Source: Clostridia bacterium (lineage in GTDB: Bacteria > Bacillota > Clostridia > Christensenellales > CAG-314). From it: a stretch of 38,331 nucleotides of DNA. The stretch is taken from positions 1-38,331 of the forward strand of contig JAFVYC010000015.1 in NCBI GenBank assembly GCA_017500855.1, given 5' to 3'. The notes under the pieces were generated by a model that did no database searches, was not told the origin of the DNA, and saw only the letters and a list, made by a program, of their open reading frames with translations. A program made the position numbers and the translations under genes. Below, piece by piece: positions 1-6,691 of this stretch (positions are counted from its first letter, which is position 1; each line of letters starts with the position of its first letter).

Positions 1-56
1 AAACGGCAATTTTCAGCAAAAAACGACAATGTTTTGCACAATTTTGAAGAAAAGTA

Positions 57-85
57 TTGACATAAACGAAATAAAGTTGTATTAT
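57..85 (+). promoter_or_regulatory. Promoter of prepilin locus 1, reading toward the genes
   Basis: TTGACA at 57-62 and TATTAT at 80-85 are separated by exactly 17 bp, close to the sigma-70/SigA consensus. The promoter lies 38 nt before the palindromic site at 124-141. The same promoter-to-palindrome arrangement recurs at 34,756-34,830 on the opposite strand, including an identical TATTGACATA stretch around the -35 box. I infer that this is the invertible promoter of locus 1 in its ON orientation. Its left boundary would lie outside the window. Confidence 0.75.
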
Positions 86-123
86 ATACTAAAATATAAG
101 ATTAAATTTTTGTATTTTCCACC

Positions 124-141
124 ACATAATGCATATTATGT
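124..141 (+). repeat. Palindromic inverted-repeat site, locus 1 (right boundary)
   Basis: ACATAAT-GCAT-ATTATGT has perfect 7-bp arms around a 4-bp centre. With flanking bases it matches the sites at 34,745-34,762 and 34,935-34,952: TTCCACC on the promoter side is shared with the first of these, and TCAGTTTTT on the gene side with the second. It sits in the 5' leader, about 30 bp before the first start codon. It is either a recombination half-site of an invertible promoter or an operator. Confidence 0.75.
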
Positions 142-173
142 AGTCAGTTTTTTCAAGGAGGTGAAGGTGATTT

Positions 174-653
174 ATGAACATGTACATTTTGTTGGCAATC
201 TATCTTTTGTCATCTGCAATCATTCTTGTGTGCCTAGATCATCTCAAAATGCGCATTGCACGCAACCTTTTCCTTGCGCTGACTGTGGTGCTAATTGCAT
301 TTTTGCCATGTGTCGTTCACGGAAACCAAATCATCTACTTCCGTAGCGACCACCAAATGGACAGCCTTGCCGACAAGTCGCTTGCTTTGATCGAACAAAT
401 CTACCTCACTTCCGGAGACACCCTAATGGCAGTATCTCTGATTTTTTCCGTGCTTGCAGTCATCGTTTCCGTTTCCACGGTAATTTTGATTGTGCACACA
501 GCAAGGGCAATTTGCAAACTTGTTGCCAAAATCAAGGAAAAGCGCCAACACCCCAAGGTTCCACAAAAGCAAACTTTCGAGCGCAAGTTCGCTCAATCAA
601 AAATACAGTACAAACGCATCCTATATTTGCGGTTTTGCAGGTTGAATAGCTAG
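174..653 (+). CDS. Small membrane protein of unknown function, first gene of prepilin locus 1
   Basis: 159 residues with three predicted membrane segments, at about residues 4-20, 30-50 and 84-110, and a strongly basic C-terminal tail (about 115-159) that should lie in the cytoplasm. The start is fixed by a very strong ribosome binding site, AAGGAGGTGA at 155-164, nine bases before ATG. I do not recognise the family. It is the first gene behind the promoter at 57-85 and is followed 156 bp later by a prepilin-like gene on the same strand, so it may be co-transcribed with it. A terminator-like hairpin between the two could reduce read-through. A role in surface display or export of the downstream protein is only a guess from position. 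Confidence 0.7.
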   Translation: MNMYILLAIYLLSSAIILVCLDHLKMRIARNLFLALTVVLIAFLPCVVHGNQIIYFRSDHQMDSLADKSLALIEQIYLTSGDTLMAVSLIFSVLAVIVSVSTVILIVHTARAICKLVAKIKEKRQHPKVPQKQTFERKFAQSKIQYKRILYLRFCRLNS

Positions 654-666
654 AATAATGCCATTT

Positions 667-741
667 TGCATGCTTTTTGGCACAAACCACAGCGGAATTT
701 TCCGTTTGTGATTTTTTGCGTACGCCAAAACAAAGCATGCA
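667..741 (+). promoter_or_regulatory. Nested hairpin with internal terminator-like element between the two locus 1 genes
   Basis: An outer 10-bp perfect stem (TGCATGCTTT at 667-676 with AAAGCATGCA at 732-741) encloses an inner hairpin, CACAAAC (681-687) with GTTTGTG (704-710), capped by CGGAA/TTCCG. The inner hairpin is followed by six Ts (712-717), as in an intrinsic terminator. It could attenuate transcription from the membrane-protein gene into the prepilin gene, with the outer stem as the competing fold. This is read from base pairing only. Confidence 0.5.
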
Positions 742-765
742 TTTTTCAATTTGCACAAACCGAAA

Positions 766-784
766 GTTGGCTCGGCTCGCCAAC
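766..784 (+). promoter_or_regulatory. Leader hairpin just upstream of prepilin 1
   Basis: GTTGGC (766-771) pairs with GCCAAC (779-784) around a 7-nt loop, ending 25 nt before the prepilin start codon. A hairpin with the same arms sits in the same place before the second prepilin (35,041-35,060), and both are followed by an A-rich spacer and a GGAGA ribosome binding site. Conservation between the loci suggests a role in translation or mRNA stability. Confidence 0.5.
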
Positions 785-809
785 AAAAATCATTTATAGG
801 AGAAATATC

Positions 810-2171
810 ATGAAACAAACAAAAAAAGGCTTCACACTTGTTGAACTCTTGGTTGTGATTGCAATTTTGGCAATCTTGGCAACCGTTTCCGTAGTGGGCT
901 ACACAAGCTTCATCACAAGAGCAAACCTTTCCAACGACCAAGCAACAATTGCAATGATCAATCGCAACCTTCAAGCAGAATTCGTAACGGGAAAACCCGA
1001 AAGTGCAGGCGAAGCACTCACAGCGCTTGGTGGATTGGGCTTCACCGACGAAAAACTTGTTCCCTATTCCGCAAACTACCACTATGCTTACCACTTGGAA
1101 AGCAACACGTTCTACTTGGTAGACAACAACGACACAATTGTGTACCCCGAAAATGCATCTGTCGACAAGTCCGAACTTTGGGGCTTGTACCACGATGACT
1201 CCAGCTACATTGCAGGTGTAAACCAATACGTTGCGCTCAACCCTGTAACCAGCCACGAAAAATTTGTTTTGGCTTTTGCTCCCGGTTCGTACTACTTCGA
1301 CCTCAACCAAAACTACATTGCTTTCCACCAACCACAAGGCTACCAAATCAACATTTCCAACGGCTACGTTGCTCAGCTTGAACAAATTGCAGGCTCTACG
1401 TCCTACCCAGCAAGCGAAACAGTTGTTTCCATGCAAGTTGTTGATGGAACAGCAGGAAAGAGCTGGTCTGATATTATTGCTTCTGCAGAGGTTGTAAGTG
1501 GCGAAAAGGTAATCAAAGACAAATTGTTTGTTTGCACAAACGAAAACAAAGCTTTCCGTCCAACCGCTGGAACAAAGGAAAGCGTTCGTTTCCAAAACTG
1601 CGTGTTTGCTTGTGGTGCTGTTGATGATGCAATAAGATTCAATTCCTTCACAAATCTTATAATTGACGGTTGCACATTCCTGGATTCCAGTGCTTCAGCA
1701 ATCCACATTGAGTATTTGTACGGCAAGCTTACTATCACTAACAGCAAGTTTATTGGTTGCGCAAGAGGTATCCACATTGGTGCTTGTGCAGAAGGTTCTT
1801 TGATTCAAGGCAACACCTTCAACATCACAACAACCGACAACAACGACGGCTATGCAATTCGTTTGGATGCTACGTTCCATGACATTGATGACGGAAAAGA
1901 AGATTCCTACATCCACACGCCTGCACAGGGCGCAGCAATTGCCATCAAGGACAACAACTTTGAATACTGCTATGCTCCAATTGTTTTGAGAAAAGGCTTT
2001 GCTGAAGGTCAAAAATACCAGCTCAACACAAGTGACCCCGAGTACAAGCATTTGATTGAATGTTCCAACAACACGTTTGGCACAATTCACAGCAACGAAA
2101 AGGTTGTTTACAGCAAGGAGATGTACAACTGGGACGACGTAAAAGCATACTTCGAAGGCATCATCAAGTAA
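810..2171 (+). CDS. Type IV prepilin-like protein with a parallel beta-helix-like C-terminal region
   Basis: 453 residues. The N-terminus is a textbook class III signal: MKQTKKG followed by FTLVELLVVIAILAILA, so prepilin peptidase should cut between G7 and F8 and leave the conserved Glu at mature position 5. The hydrophobic helix runs to about residue 30. A middle region (about 60-220) is shared in outline with the second prepilin. From about residue 230 to 430 short repeats such as NLIIDGCTFLDSSASAIHIE, KLTITNSKFIGCARGIHI and AAIAIKDNNFEYCYAPIVL have the rung pattern of right-handed parallel beta-helix (pectate-lyase-like) domains. Ordinary pilins are much shorter, so this is probably a surface adhesin or polysaccharide-binding pseudopilin. 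The start is set by TAGGAGA at 797-803 and by the leader motif. No pilus assembly genes are in the window. Confidence 0.85.
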   Translation: MKQTKKGFTLVELLVVIAILAILATVSVVGYTSFITRANLSNDQATIAMINRNLQAEFVTGKPESAGEALTALGGLGFTDEKLVPYSANYHYAYHLESNTFYLVDNNDTIVYPENASVDKSELWGLYHDDSSYIAGVNQYVALNPVTSHEKFVLAFAPGSYYFDLNQNYIAFHQPQGYQINISNGYVAQLEQIAGSTSYPASETVVSMQVVDGTAGKSWSDIIASAEVVSGEKVIKDKLFVCTNENKAFRPTAGTKESVRFQNCVFACGAVDDAIRFNSFTNLIIDGCTFLDSSASAIHIEYLYGKLTITNSKFIGCARGIHIGACAEGSLIQGNTFNITTTDNNDGYAIRLDATFHDIDDGKEDSYIHTPAQGAAIAIKDNNFEYCYAPIVLRKGFAEGQKYQLNTSDPEYKHLIECSNNTFGTIHSNEKVVYSKEMYNWDDVKAYFEGIIK

Positions 2172-2190
2172 GTTTTCAACAACTCAACAC

Positions 2191-2225
2191 AAAAAAGCCG
2201 ATGGATTTCCATCGGCTTTTTTTTT
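2191..2225. terminator. Intrinsic terminator after prepilin 1 (bidirectional)
   Basis: GCCGATGG (2197-2204), loop ATTT, CCATCGGC (2209-2216), followed by nine Ts and preceded by six As. It can stop the prepilin 1 transcript and also the minus-strand ECF S-component transcript. Confidence 0.9.
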
Positions 2226-2304
2226 GCAATTTGGTGTGGTAGTGTGTTTGCAATTTGGCGTTGCAAAGAATTTCTGCCATTGTGTGGCAAATTTTTGTCA
2301 ACGG

Positions 2305-2874
2305 CTACGCCAAACGAATTCTTTTGCGAAGTAGCAGTTCATCCACAAGCACAACGCAAGTGCCACCAATCAACGCTGCAAAAAGTTGCACCCAACTCCA
2401 AGCAACGTTCAACATTTGTAGCATTTGTTCCTTCATGAACAAGGGGAAAATCAACTTCACGCACACAAAGTACATGAATGCAAATTTCACAAGTGCGCCA
2501 AACACAAGGTACACAACCTTGTTCAGCACAACAACGGGGCGTTTGTTTGTGGAAAGCAGGCCTGTGCCCACGCCGTACACAACGCACAGTAGCAAGTTTG
2601 CCACTGCAACAAATGGCGTTTGAGCAAAGTTTTTGCTGATACCAAGCAAAAATGCCACAAACGGTGTGACGCATCCAAGCGTTGCGCCACCAACAATGCC
2701 ACATAGTGTTGTTGCAAACAGCAAAAACATGTTCACAACGGAGCCAACAAGCAACTGATTGCCCGTTTGCGCCAAAAAGTACTGGCAAACAACCGTCAGT
2801 GCACACAACACTGCAACGTAGGCAATGTACAGCGCCTTGTTTTTGTAGTTTCCAAACAAAATTTTTCTAGCCAA
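2305..2874 (-). CDS. ECF transporter substrate-binding (S) component, substrate unknown
   Basis: 189 residues, almost wholly hydrophobic, with five to six membrane helices, the size and layout of S components of energy-coupling-factor vitamin transporters. The N-terminal stretch YKNKALYIAYVAVLCALTVV and the later VGGATLGCVTPFVAFLLG fit this fold. The reading frame runs further upstream, but the upstream part is cysteine-rich noise. A good ribosome binding site, AGGAGG, lies five bases before a TTG codon at 2874-2872, and I take that as the start. S components deliver a vitamin or metal to the shared EcfA1-EcfA2-EcfT module; one such module is at 26.6-29.1 kb. Which ligand it binds cannot be read from the sequence. 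It ends toward the bidirectional terminator after prepilin 1. Confidence 0.65.
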   Translation of the reverse strand: MARKILFGNYKNKALYIAYVAVLCALTVVCQYFLAQTGNQLLVGSVVNMFLLFATTLCGIVGGATLGCVTPFVAFLLGISKNFAQTPFVAVANLLLCVVYGVGTGLLSTNKRPVVVLNKVVYLVFGALVKFAFMYFVCVKLIFPLFMKEQMLQMLNVAWSWVQLFAALIGGTCVVLVDELLLRKRIRLA

Positions 2875-3001
2875 AACAACCTCCTGCGTGTTGCCAAACG
2901 TCCTTGCAACACCGCAAGTATTGTACAACTTTTTTGCCGATTGGTAAAGCAATTTTTGCAAAAAATGTGGCAAAAGCAAGCAAAATCTTTGCCAAAGTTG
3001 T

Positions 3002-3029
3002 TTGCTTGTTGCGCAAAATGGTGTATAAT
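3002..3029 (+). promoter_or_regulatory. Promoter of the SLOG-like gene
   Basis: TTGCTT at 3002-3007 and a perfect TATAAT at 3024-3029, spacer 16 bp, about 30 bp before the ATG at 3060. Confidence 0.6.
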
Positions 3030-3059
3030 AAAACCACCAAGCACGCAAGGAGAGTTTTC

Positions 3060-3617
3060 ATGAGCAAAACAAACGTTGGCAAAAGGGACGTTGTGGTTGC
3101 AGGCATTGGCCACCGTTTTTGCCAAGCACAAAACCACAATGAGGAAATTTTGAAAGTTTTCCGTCAAATTGCCGAACGGTACAACGTTGTGGAAGTGGCA
3201 ACTTGTTGCGCCTTGGGTGCCGATTTGGCAATTGCCGAGTGCGCCATCAGTTTGGGCTACCCAATTTGCGCCATTTTGCCAATGGAACGTCAACTGTACC
3301 TGCAGGAAATTCTACTTGATGCCACCCAAAACGGCAAAACTGCCACGTCCGACTTGCGCCGTGTGGAAAACGTGCTGAACAGGGCGCATCGCACAATTGT
3401 GGCAACACACCCCACGCACCCCTACTTGGGCGCAACGCAAAAATTGGTGGAAGTTGCCGACGTGCTTGTGGCGCTGTGGGATGGCGTGCAAACTCCGTTG
3501 GAGCAAGATGGCAAGCCCATCAACCAAGGTGGCACCTACCACGGCATTTTCATGGCTTTGAACAAGGGTTTGCAACTTGGCACAAGTTTGTTTGTTGTAA
3601 AGGTGGCAAGGAACTAG
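3060..3617 (+). CDS. SLOG-superfamily nucleotide-binding protein
   Basis: 185 residues, soluble, Rossmann-like. The signature is VVVAGIGHR at the first strand, ALGADLAIAECAISLGYPI for the glycine-rich loop and following helix, then AILPMERQLY, and late in the protein VADVLVALWDG and QGGTYHGI. This order matches the SLOG (LOG/DprA/YpsA-like) fold, which binds nucleotides or nucleotide-derived ligands. The start ATG follows AAGGAG closely. It is monocistronic, with its own promoter and a strong terminator, and no effector (TIR, nuclease, transmembrane) gene is adjacent. A role as a lone ligand sensor or a nucleotide-processing enzyme cannot be decided. Family assignment is from motif memory, not a search. 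Confidence 0.65.
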   Translation: MSKTNVGKRDVVVAGIGHRFCQAQNHNEEILKVFRQIAERYNVVEVATCCALGADLAIAECAISLGYPICAILPMERQLYLQEILLDATQNGKTATSDLRRVENVLNRAHRTIVATHPTHPYLGATQKLVEVADVLVALWDGVQTPLEQDGKPINQGGTYHGIFMALNKGLQLGTSLFVVKVARN

Positions 3618-3641
3618 ATTTCAACTGCATATTCAACGCAT

Positions 3642-3669
3642 TGCGCCGAGTTTTCGGCGCATTTTTTTT
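3642..3669 (+). terminator. Intrinsic terminator after the SLOG-like gene
   Basis: TGCGCCGA (3642-3649), loop GTTT, TCGGCGCA (3654-3661), then eight Ts. Confidence 0.92.
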
Positions 3670-3733
3670 GCGCAACAAGCCTTGTTTGGCATAGCCGTGC
3701 AATTTGTTGCGTACAGTAGGCAGGGGGAACAAA

Positions 3734-4483
3734 ATGTTTGTGTGCGTGCTAGACAGCGGAATTGGTGGGCTTGCCATTTGCAAAAGTTTGGAGCAAAACT
3801 TCACTTGCCCATTTGTGTACTTTGCCGACAGCGCATTTTGCCCCTATGGCGATTTGCCCCTGGACGTGTTGGAAAGTCGGTTGCAAACACTTTGCCGTTT
3901 TTGGCACAAACGTGGCGCTGTTGCAATTGTGCTTGCTTGCAACACGGCGTCAGTTTTGCAACCCATGTTGCAACAAGAAACAGACGTTGCCATTTTGCCA
4001 ATTGTTCAACCAACCTGCCAACAAATTGCACGGCAGGGGTGGGCAAAAGTGTGCGTGTTGGCAACAAAAAACACCGTGCAAAGTGGTGTGTACAAAAGTT
4101 GTTTGCAAAGTGTTGGCGTGGAAGCGCAACAAATTGCTTGCCCAAACTTTGTGCCACTTGTGGAAAGTGGTGCAAATTTGCAAAACTGCCTACCCGTGGT
4201 GGCAAAAAGCCTTGCTTTGGTGGAGCAAGATTGCCAAGCAATCGTGCTGGGTTGCACGCATTTTGGATTGCTTCGTGGCGCAATGCAACAAGTTTCCGAC
4301 TTGCCAATTTTGGATTGCAACAATTTGTGCCTTCCAAGTTTGCAAAGTAGCCTGTGTTTGCTTGGCTTGCAAAAAGTGGGGGACGTGGTGCAAAAAACGC
4401 ACCAAACAATGCACTTTTGCTCAGCTAACGGCACCAAACTTTGCCAAACGTCGGGCGTGCAGTTCAAGTTGCTCAACGTATAG
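3734..4483 (+). CDS. murI: Glutamate racemase
   Basis: 249 residues. It interconverts L- and D-glutamate in the cytoplasm without cofactor and supplies D-Glu for peptidoglycan. Diagnostic motifs are present: LDSGIGGL near the N-terminus, the first catalytic cysteine in ACNTAS (C69) and the second in GCTHF (C174). The length is slightly below the usual 260-270, and the protein ends soon after its C-terminal helices. The start is ATG at 3734 behind AGGGGG at 3722-3727; an in-frame upstream extension has no support. The gene stands alone between two terminators. Cysteine and glutamine contents are high, as in other genes here. Confidence 0.93.
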   Translation: MFVCVLDSGIGGLAICKSLEQNFTCPFVYFADSAFCPYGDLPLDVLESRLQTLCRFWHKRGAVAIVLACNTASVLQPMLQQETDVAILPIVQPTCQQIARQGWAKVCVLATKNTVQSGVYKSCLQSVGVEAQQIACPNFVPLVESGANLQNCLPVVAKSLALVEQDCQAIVLGCTHFGLLRGAMQQVSDLPILDCNNLCLPSLQSSLCLLGLQKVGDVVQKTHQTMHFCSANGTKLCQTSGVQFKLLNV

Positions 4484-4488
4484 CAAAA

Positions 4489-4511
4489 GGGGAATGCAAA
4501 CTGCATTCCCC
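4489..4511. terminator. Terminator hairpin shared by murI and folT
   Basis: GGGGAATGCA (4489-4498), loop AAC, TGCATTCCCC (4502-4511). A T-rich stretch follows on the plus strand and TTTT on the minus strand, so it serves the two converging genes. Confidence 0.75.
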
Positions 4512-4516
4512 AATTT

Positions 4517-5212
4517 CTATTTGTTTGTGTAGTAGAATATTGCAAAAACAACTGCGCCCACGGCAACTGCCGTAAGCACCACAAGCAACAGTATTTCCCG
4601 CTTTCCAATGGCAATTTTTCCGTTTTGTTGGGGGACGTACCCCATTTTTGCAAGTGGCACGGCAATGCTTTGCAACAGCACAATCAGCACGATGCACTCG
4701 GCAGGCAACAGCGAAAGGTTTTTGACAAGCCTTGGAATGGTAACAAATTTGTAGATTGCTTCCGTGCCACGCCAAACGTTGAACCAGTAGCCAACAATGG
4801 GGTTCAAAAGCAAATTGCACACAACAACCACGGCAAACCTTGCAAAGATGATTTTGGTTGGGTTGAGTTTCTTCTTGTACAAAAACAAGCCGTACACAAA
4901 CGGACTTGCCATTTCAATGAAGATGTAGGGAAAAAAGTAGGTGTCCACCGGGAACACAAACGCCCCAATTGTGTCGCTTACTGCGCCCCCTGCCATGCCT
5001 AAAAGCGGGCCGTACACCATTGCGCCAACTGCGTTGACAACAAAGTCCAACGAAACGTACAAACTTGGTGGAATGATTGGGATGCGAATTGCCTTGACTG
5101 CAATGCGCAGTGCAGTGATGAGTGCGCACACAACAAGCGAGCGCAGTTTGGTAAATTCCTTGAGGGCGGAAATCCAGTACTGTTTGGAAAACGTGCTGTA
5201 GGTTTCTTGCAT
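4517..5212 (-). CDS. folT: Folate ECF transporter S component (FolT)
   Basis: 231 residues. After about 25 soluble residues there are six membrane helices typical of the FolT family: LRSLVVCALITALRIAVKAI, SLYVSLDFVVNAVGAMVYGP, GMAGGAVSDTIGAFVFP, then FFPYIFIEMASPFVYGLFLY. FolT binds reduced folates outside the cell and couples to the EcfA1-EcfA2-EcfT module. The assignment is reinforced by a THF riboswitch in the 5' leader. The start ATG at 5212 lies seven bases after AAGGAG; the longer frame upstream runs into the riboswitch and is not coding. The GCAAAAGGAG ribosome binding site can pair with a CUUUUGC just upstream, so translation is probably the controlled step. The final helix (about 205-226) is an extra segment for this family. 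Confidence 0.88.
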   Translation of the reverse strand: MQETYSTFSKQYWISALKEFTKLRSLVVCALITALRIAVKAIRIPIIPPSLYVSLDFVVNAVGAMVYGPLLGMAGGAVSDTIGAFVFPVDTYFFPYIFIEMASPFVYGLFLYKKKLNPTKIIFARFAVVVVCNLLLNPIVGYWFNVWRGTEAIYKFVTIPRLVKNLSLLPAECIVLIVLLQSIAVPLAKMGYVPQQNGKIAIGKREILLLVVLTAVAVGAVVFAIFYYTNK

Positions 5213-5222
5213 AAAAAAACTC

Positions 5223-5245
5223 CTTTTGCCAAAAAGTGCAAAAGC
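5223..5245 (-). promoter_or_regulatory. Hairpin that can hide the folT ribosome binding site
   Basis: On the minus strand GCTTTTGC (5245-5238) pairs with GGCAAAAG (5230-5223), which covers the start of the AAGGAG ribosome binding site. It lies between the THF riboswitch and the start codon and is the likely expression platform, acting on translation. Confidence 0.6.
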
Positions 5246-5314
5246 AGTCCGAAGTAGTGTACAAACGTTGTGGTTTGCAAATGGGCAAAACAACAATTTC
5301 TTGCAACGGACCAA

Positions 5315-5388
5315 ACGACACACCGCAGTGCAAATGAGCCCTTTCGTTCACGCCTGTATCCCACGGCGCAACACTTAACGCATGTCGC
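5315..5388 (-). ncRNA. Tetrahydrofolate (THF) riboswitch
   Basis: Reading the minus strand, the stretch contains GCGTTAAGTG (5381-5372), GGGATAC, ACGAAAGG and TGCGGTG, in the order of the conserved THF riboswitch core known from clostridial folT leaders. The closing stem is GCGACA (5388-5383) with TGTCGT (5320-5315), six pairs including one wobble. It sits between a strong promoter and folT. Recognised by eye; a covariance-model match to the THF family would confirm it. Confidence 0.88.
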
Positions 5389-5404
5389 TTTTTTTGCTAC
5401 GTCT

Positions 5405-5433
5405 AGTATACCCAATTTGCGCCTTGTTGTAAA
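5405..5433 (-). promoter_or_regulatory. folT promoter
   Basis: Minus strand TTTACA (5433-5428), 17-bp spacer, TATACT (5410-5405). Transcription would start about 10 bases before the riboswitch closing stem. Confidence 0.8.
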
Positions 5434-5475
5434 GCGTTTGCGCATAACAAACCGACGTTGTGGCAAACTAGAAGT

Positions 5476-6147
5476 ATGATAATCATTTTTATTCGTGCTT
5501 TGGTGCTGTTTTTCGTGCTGTTTTTGTCTATGCGACTTATGGGCAAACGGCAAATTGGCGAAATGGAACCTTTCGAACTTGTGATAACGCTTGTAATTTC
5601 CGAATTGGCGTGCATTCCCATGTCCGACAGATCCATCCCCATCACGTTTGGCGTGGTGGCAATTCTCACAATGTTTTTGGTGCATCAGCTTGTGCTACTG
5701 CTCTCCAAAAACAGCAAAATGCAGTCCGTCATCAACGGCAAACCTGTGATGGTGCTAACAAAAAACGGCGTGGACGTGCAAGCGCTAAAAAAACTCAACA
5801 TGCAAGTTGCCGACATTTTGCAAGCAATGCGTGTTAGCCAAGTTTTTTCGCTGGAGGAAGTTACCTACGGCATCATGGAAACCAACGGCCAACTGACCAT
5901 TGTTGCCAACAAACAAATGCAAAACAAGCAACAAACCTTGCCTGTGTGCTACGTTTTGGATGGGCAATGGCAAACCGACCAACTAAAGGAAGGCAGGTTC
6001 ACCAAACAGCAACTGCAACAAATTTTGAAGCAAAAGAAAGCCAAAGTTGCCGACGTGGTTGTGCTTGCCATCGACGAGAACAATCGGCTTACTTTTCAAA
6101 CGACACACAAGCCCATTGTGTTCGAAAACTTGGGGGACGTGGTATGA
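5476..6147 (+). CDS. DUF421 (YetF-type) membrane protein
   Basis: 223 residues. Three membrane helices occupy residues 1-75 (IIIFIRALVLFFVLFLSMRL, ELVITLVISELACIPM, FGVVAILTMFLVHQLVLLL), followed by the conserved MGKRQIGEMEPFELV loop between helices one and two and a cytoplasmic domain with NGKPVMVLTKNGVD. This is the DUF421/YetF family, widespread in Bacillota and of poorly defined function, linked to the envelope and sporulation. ATG at 5476 is chosen because translation of family members begins right before the first helix; only a weak GAAG precedes it. Its stop overlaps the next start (ATGA), so the two genes are translationally coupled. Confidence 0.88.
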   Translation: MIIIFIRALVLFFVLFLSMRLMGKRQIGEMEPFELVITLVISELACIPMSDRSIPITFGVVAILTMFLVHQLVLLLSKNSKMQSVINGKPVMVLTKNGVDVQALKKLNMQVADILQAMRVSQVFSLEEVTYGIMETNGQLTIVANKQMQNKQQTLPVCYVLDGQWQTDQLKEGRFTKQQLQQILKQKKAKVADVVVLAIDENNRLTFQTTHKPIVFENLGDVV

Positions 6148-6521
6148 TAAAAAACATTGTGACGGCAAGCCTTGTGCTTGTGCTGATTTTGGGTTGTGGC
6201 ATTTGGGAAGTAGTGGCTTTGAAGCAAGACTACCAAGCATTGCAAACAGAAACTTGGGAAGTGATGCAAAAATGCCTTGACCAATCGTTGACGGAAAGCC
6301 AGTACCAACAACTTTGCCAACATTGGGTGGAACTGCGTGAAACTAGCGAACTGTTGTTGCCCCACATCGACGTCTACGAAATAAATTTGCGTTTTGCCGA
6401 GGGCAAGGCGTACTGCAAGCAAGGCGATTTCAATCAACTGTATGCACAACTTTGCGTTGCCCACGATTTGTTGCAGTACGTTCCACATTTGATGGTGCCA
6501 AACTTGCGCCACATTGTGTAG
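6144..6521 (+). CDS. DUF4363-like membrane-anchored partner of the YetF-type protein
   Basis: 125 residues. An N-terminal hydrophobic segment (about 4-24, VTASLVLVLILGCGIW) acts as a signal anchor or lipoprotein-like signal; LILGC resembles a lipobox, so lipidation at that cysteine is possible. The rest is a helical extracytoplasmic domain with regularly spaced Trp, Leu and acidic residues. Genes of the DUF4363 family commonly follow DUF421 genes in Bacillota, as here, where the start overlaps the upstream stop by four bases. The function is unknown but almost certainly shared with its partner. A CCCCGTGG repeat element lies five bases after the stop. Confidence 0.75.
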   Translation: MIKNIVTASLVLVLILGCGIWEVVALKQDYQALQTETWEVMQKCLDQSLTESQYQQLCQHWVELRETSELLLPHIDVYEINLRFAEGKAYCKQGDFNQLYAQLCVAHDLLQYVPHLMVPNLRHIV

Positions 6522-6667
6522 AACTGCCACCCCGTGGTGCAAAAAACGCAACAAAAACACAGGCAAAATTGGTGAAGTTTTGTAACCGGCGCAGTTTGCC
6601 GTGTGCCAAAACGTGGCTGTGAAGGCAGTCTATCAACAGTATATCGTGTGTTAGAGAGCGCAAAAAA

Positions 6668-6691
6668 GCAACCGAAACTCGGTTGCTTTTT
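6668..6691. terminator. Bidirectional terminator between DUF4363 and the GH94-like gene
   Basis: GCAACCGA (6668-6675), loop AAC, TCGGTTGC (6679-6686), five Ts after it and six As before it. Confidence 0.88.

Noticed and set aside
124..141. ACATAAT palindromes as plain terminators
   Set aside because: The stem is only seven A/T-rich pairs with a 4-nt loop, and the copies flank a promoter segment rather than gene ends.
174..2171. Complete type IV pilus operon at locus 1
   Set aside because: There is no assembly ATPase, platform protein or prepilin peptidase; only a small membrane protein and one prepilin-like gene.
3060..3617. SLOG-like gene as part of a CBASS or Thoeris defence locus
   Set aside because: No cyclase, TIR or effector gene is beside it; the neighbours are an S component and glutamate racemase with separate terminators.
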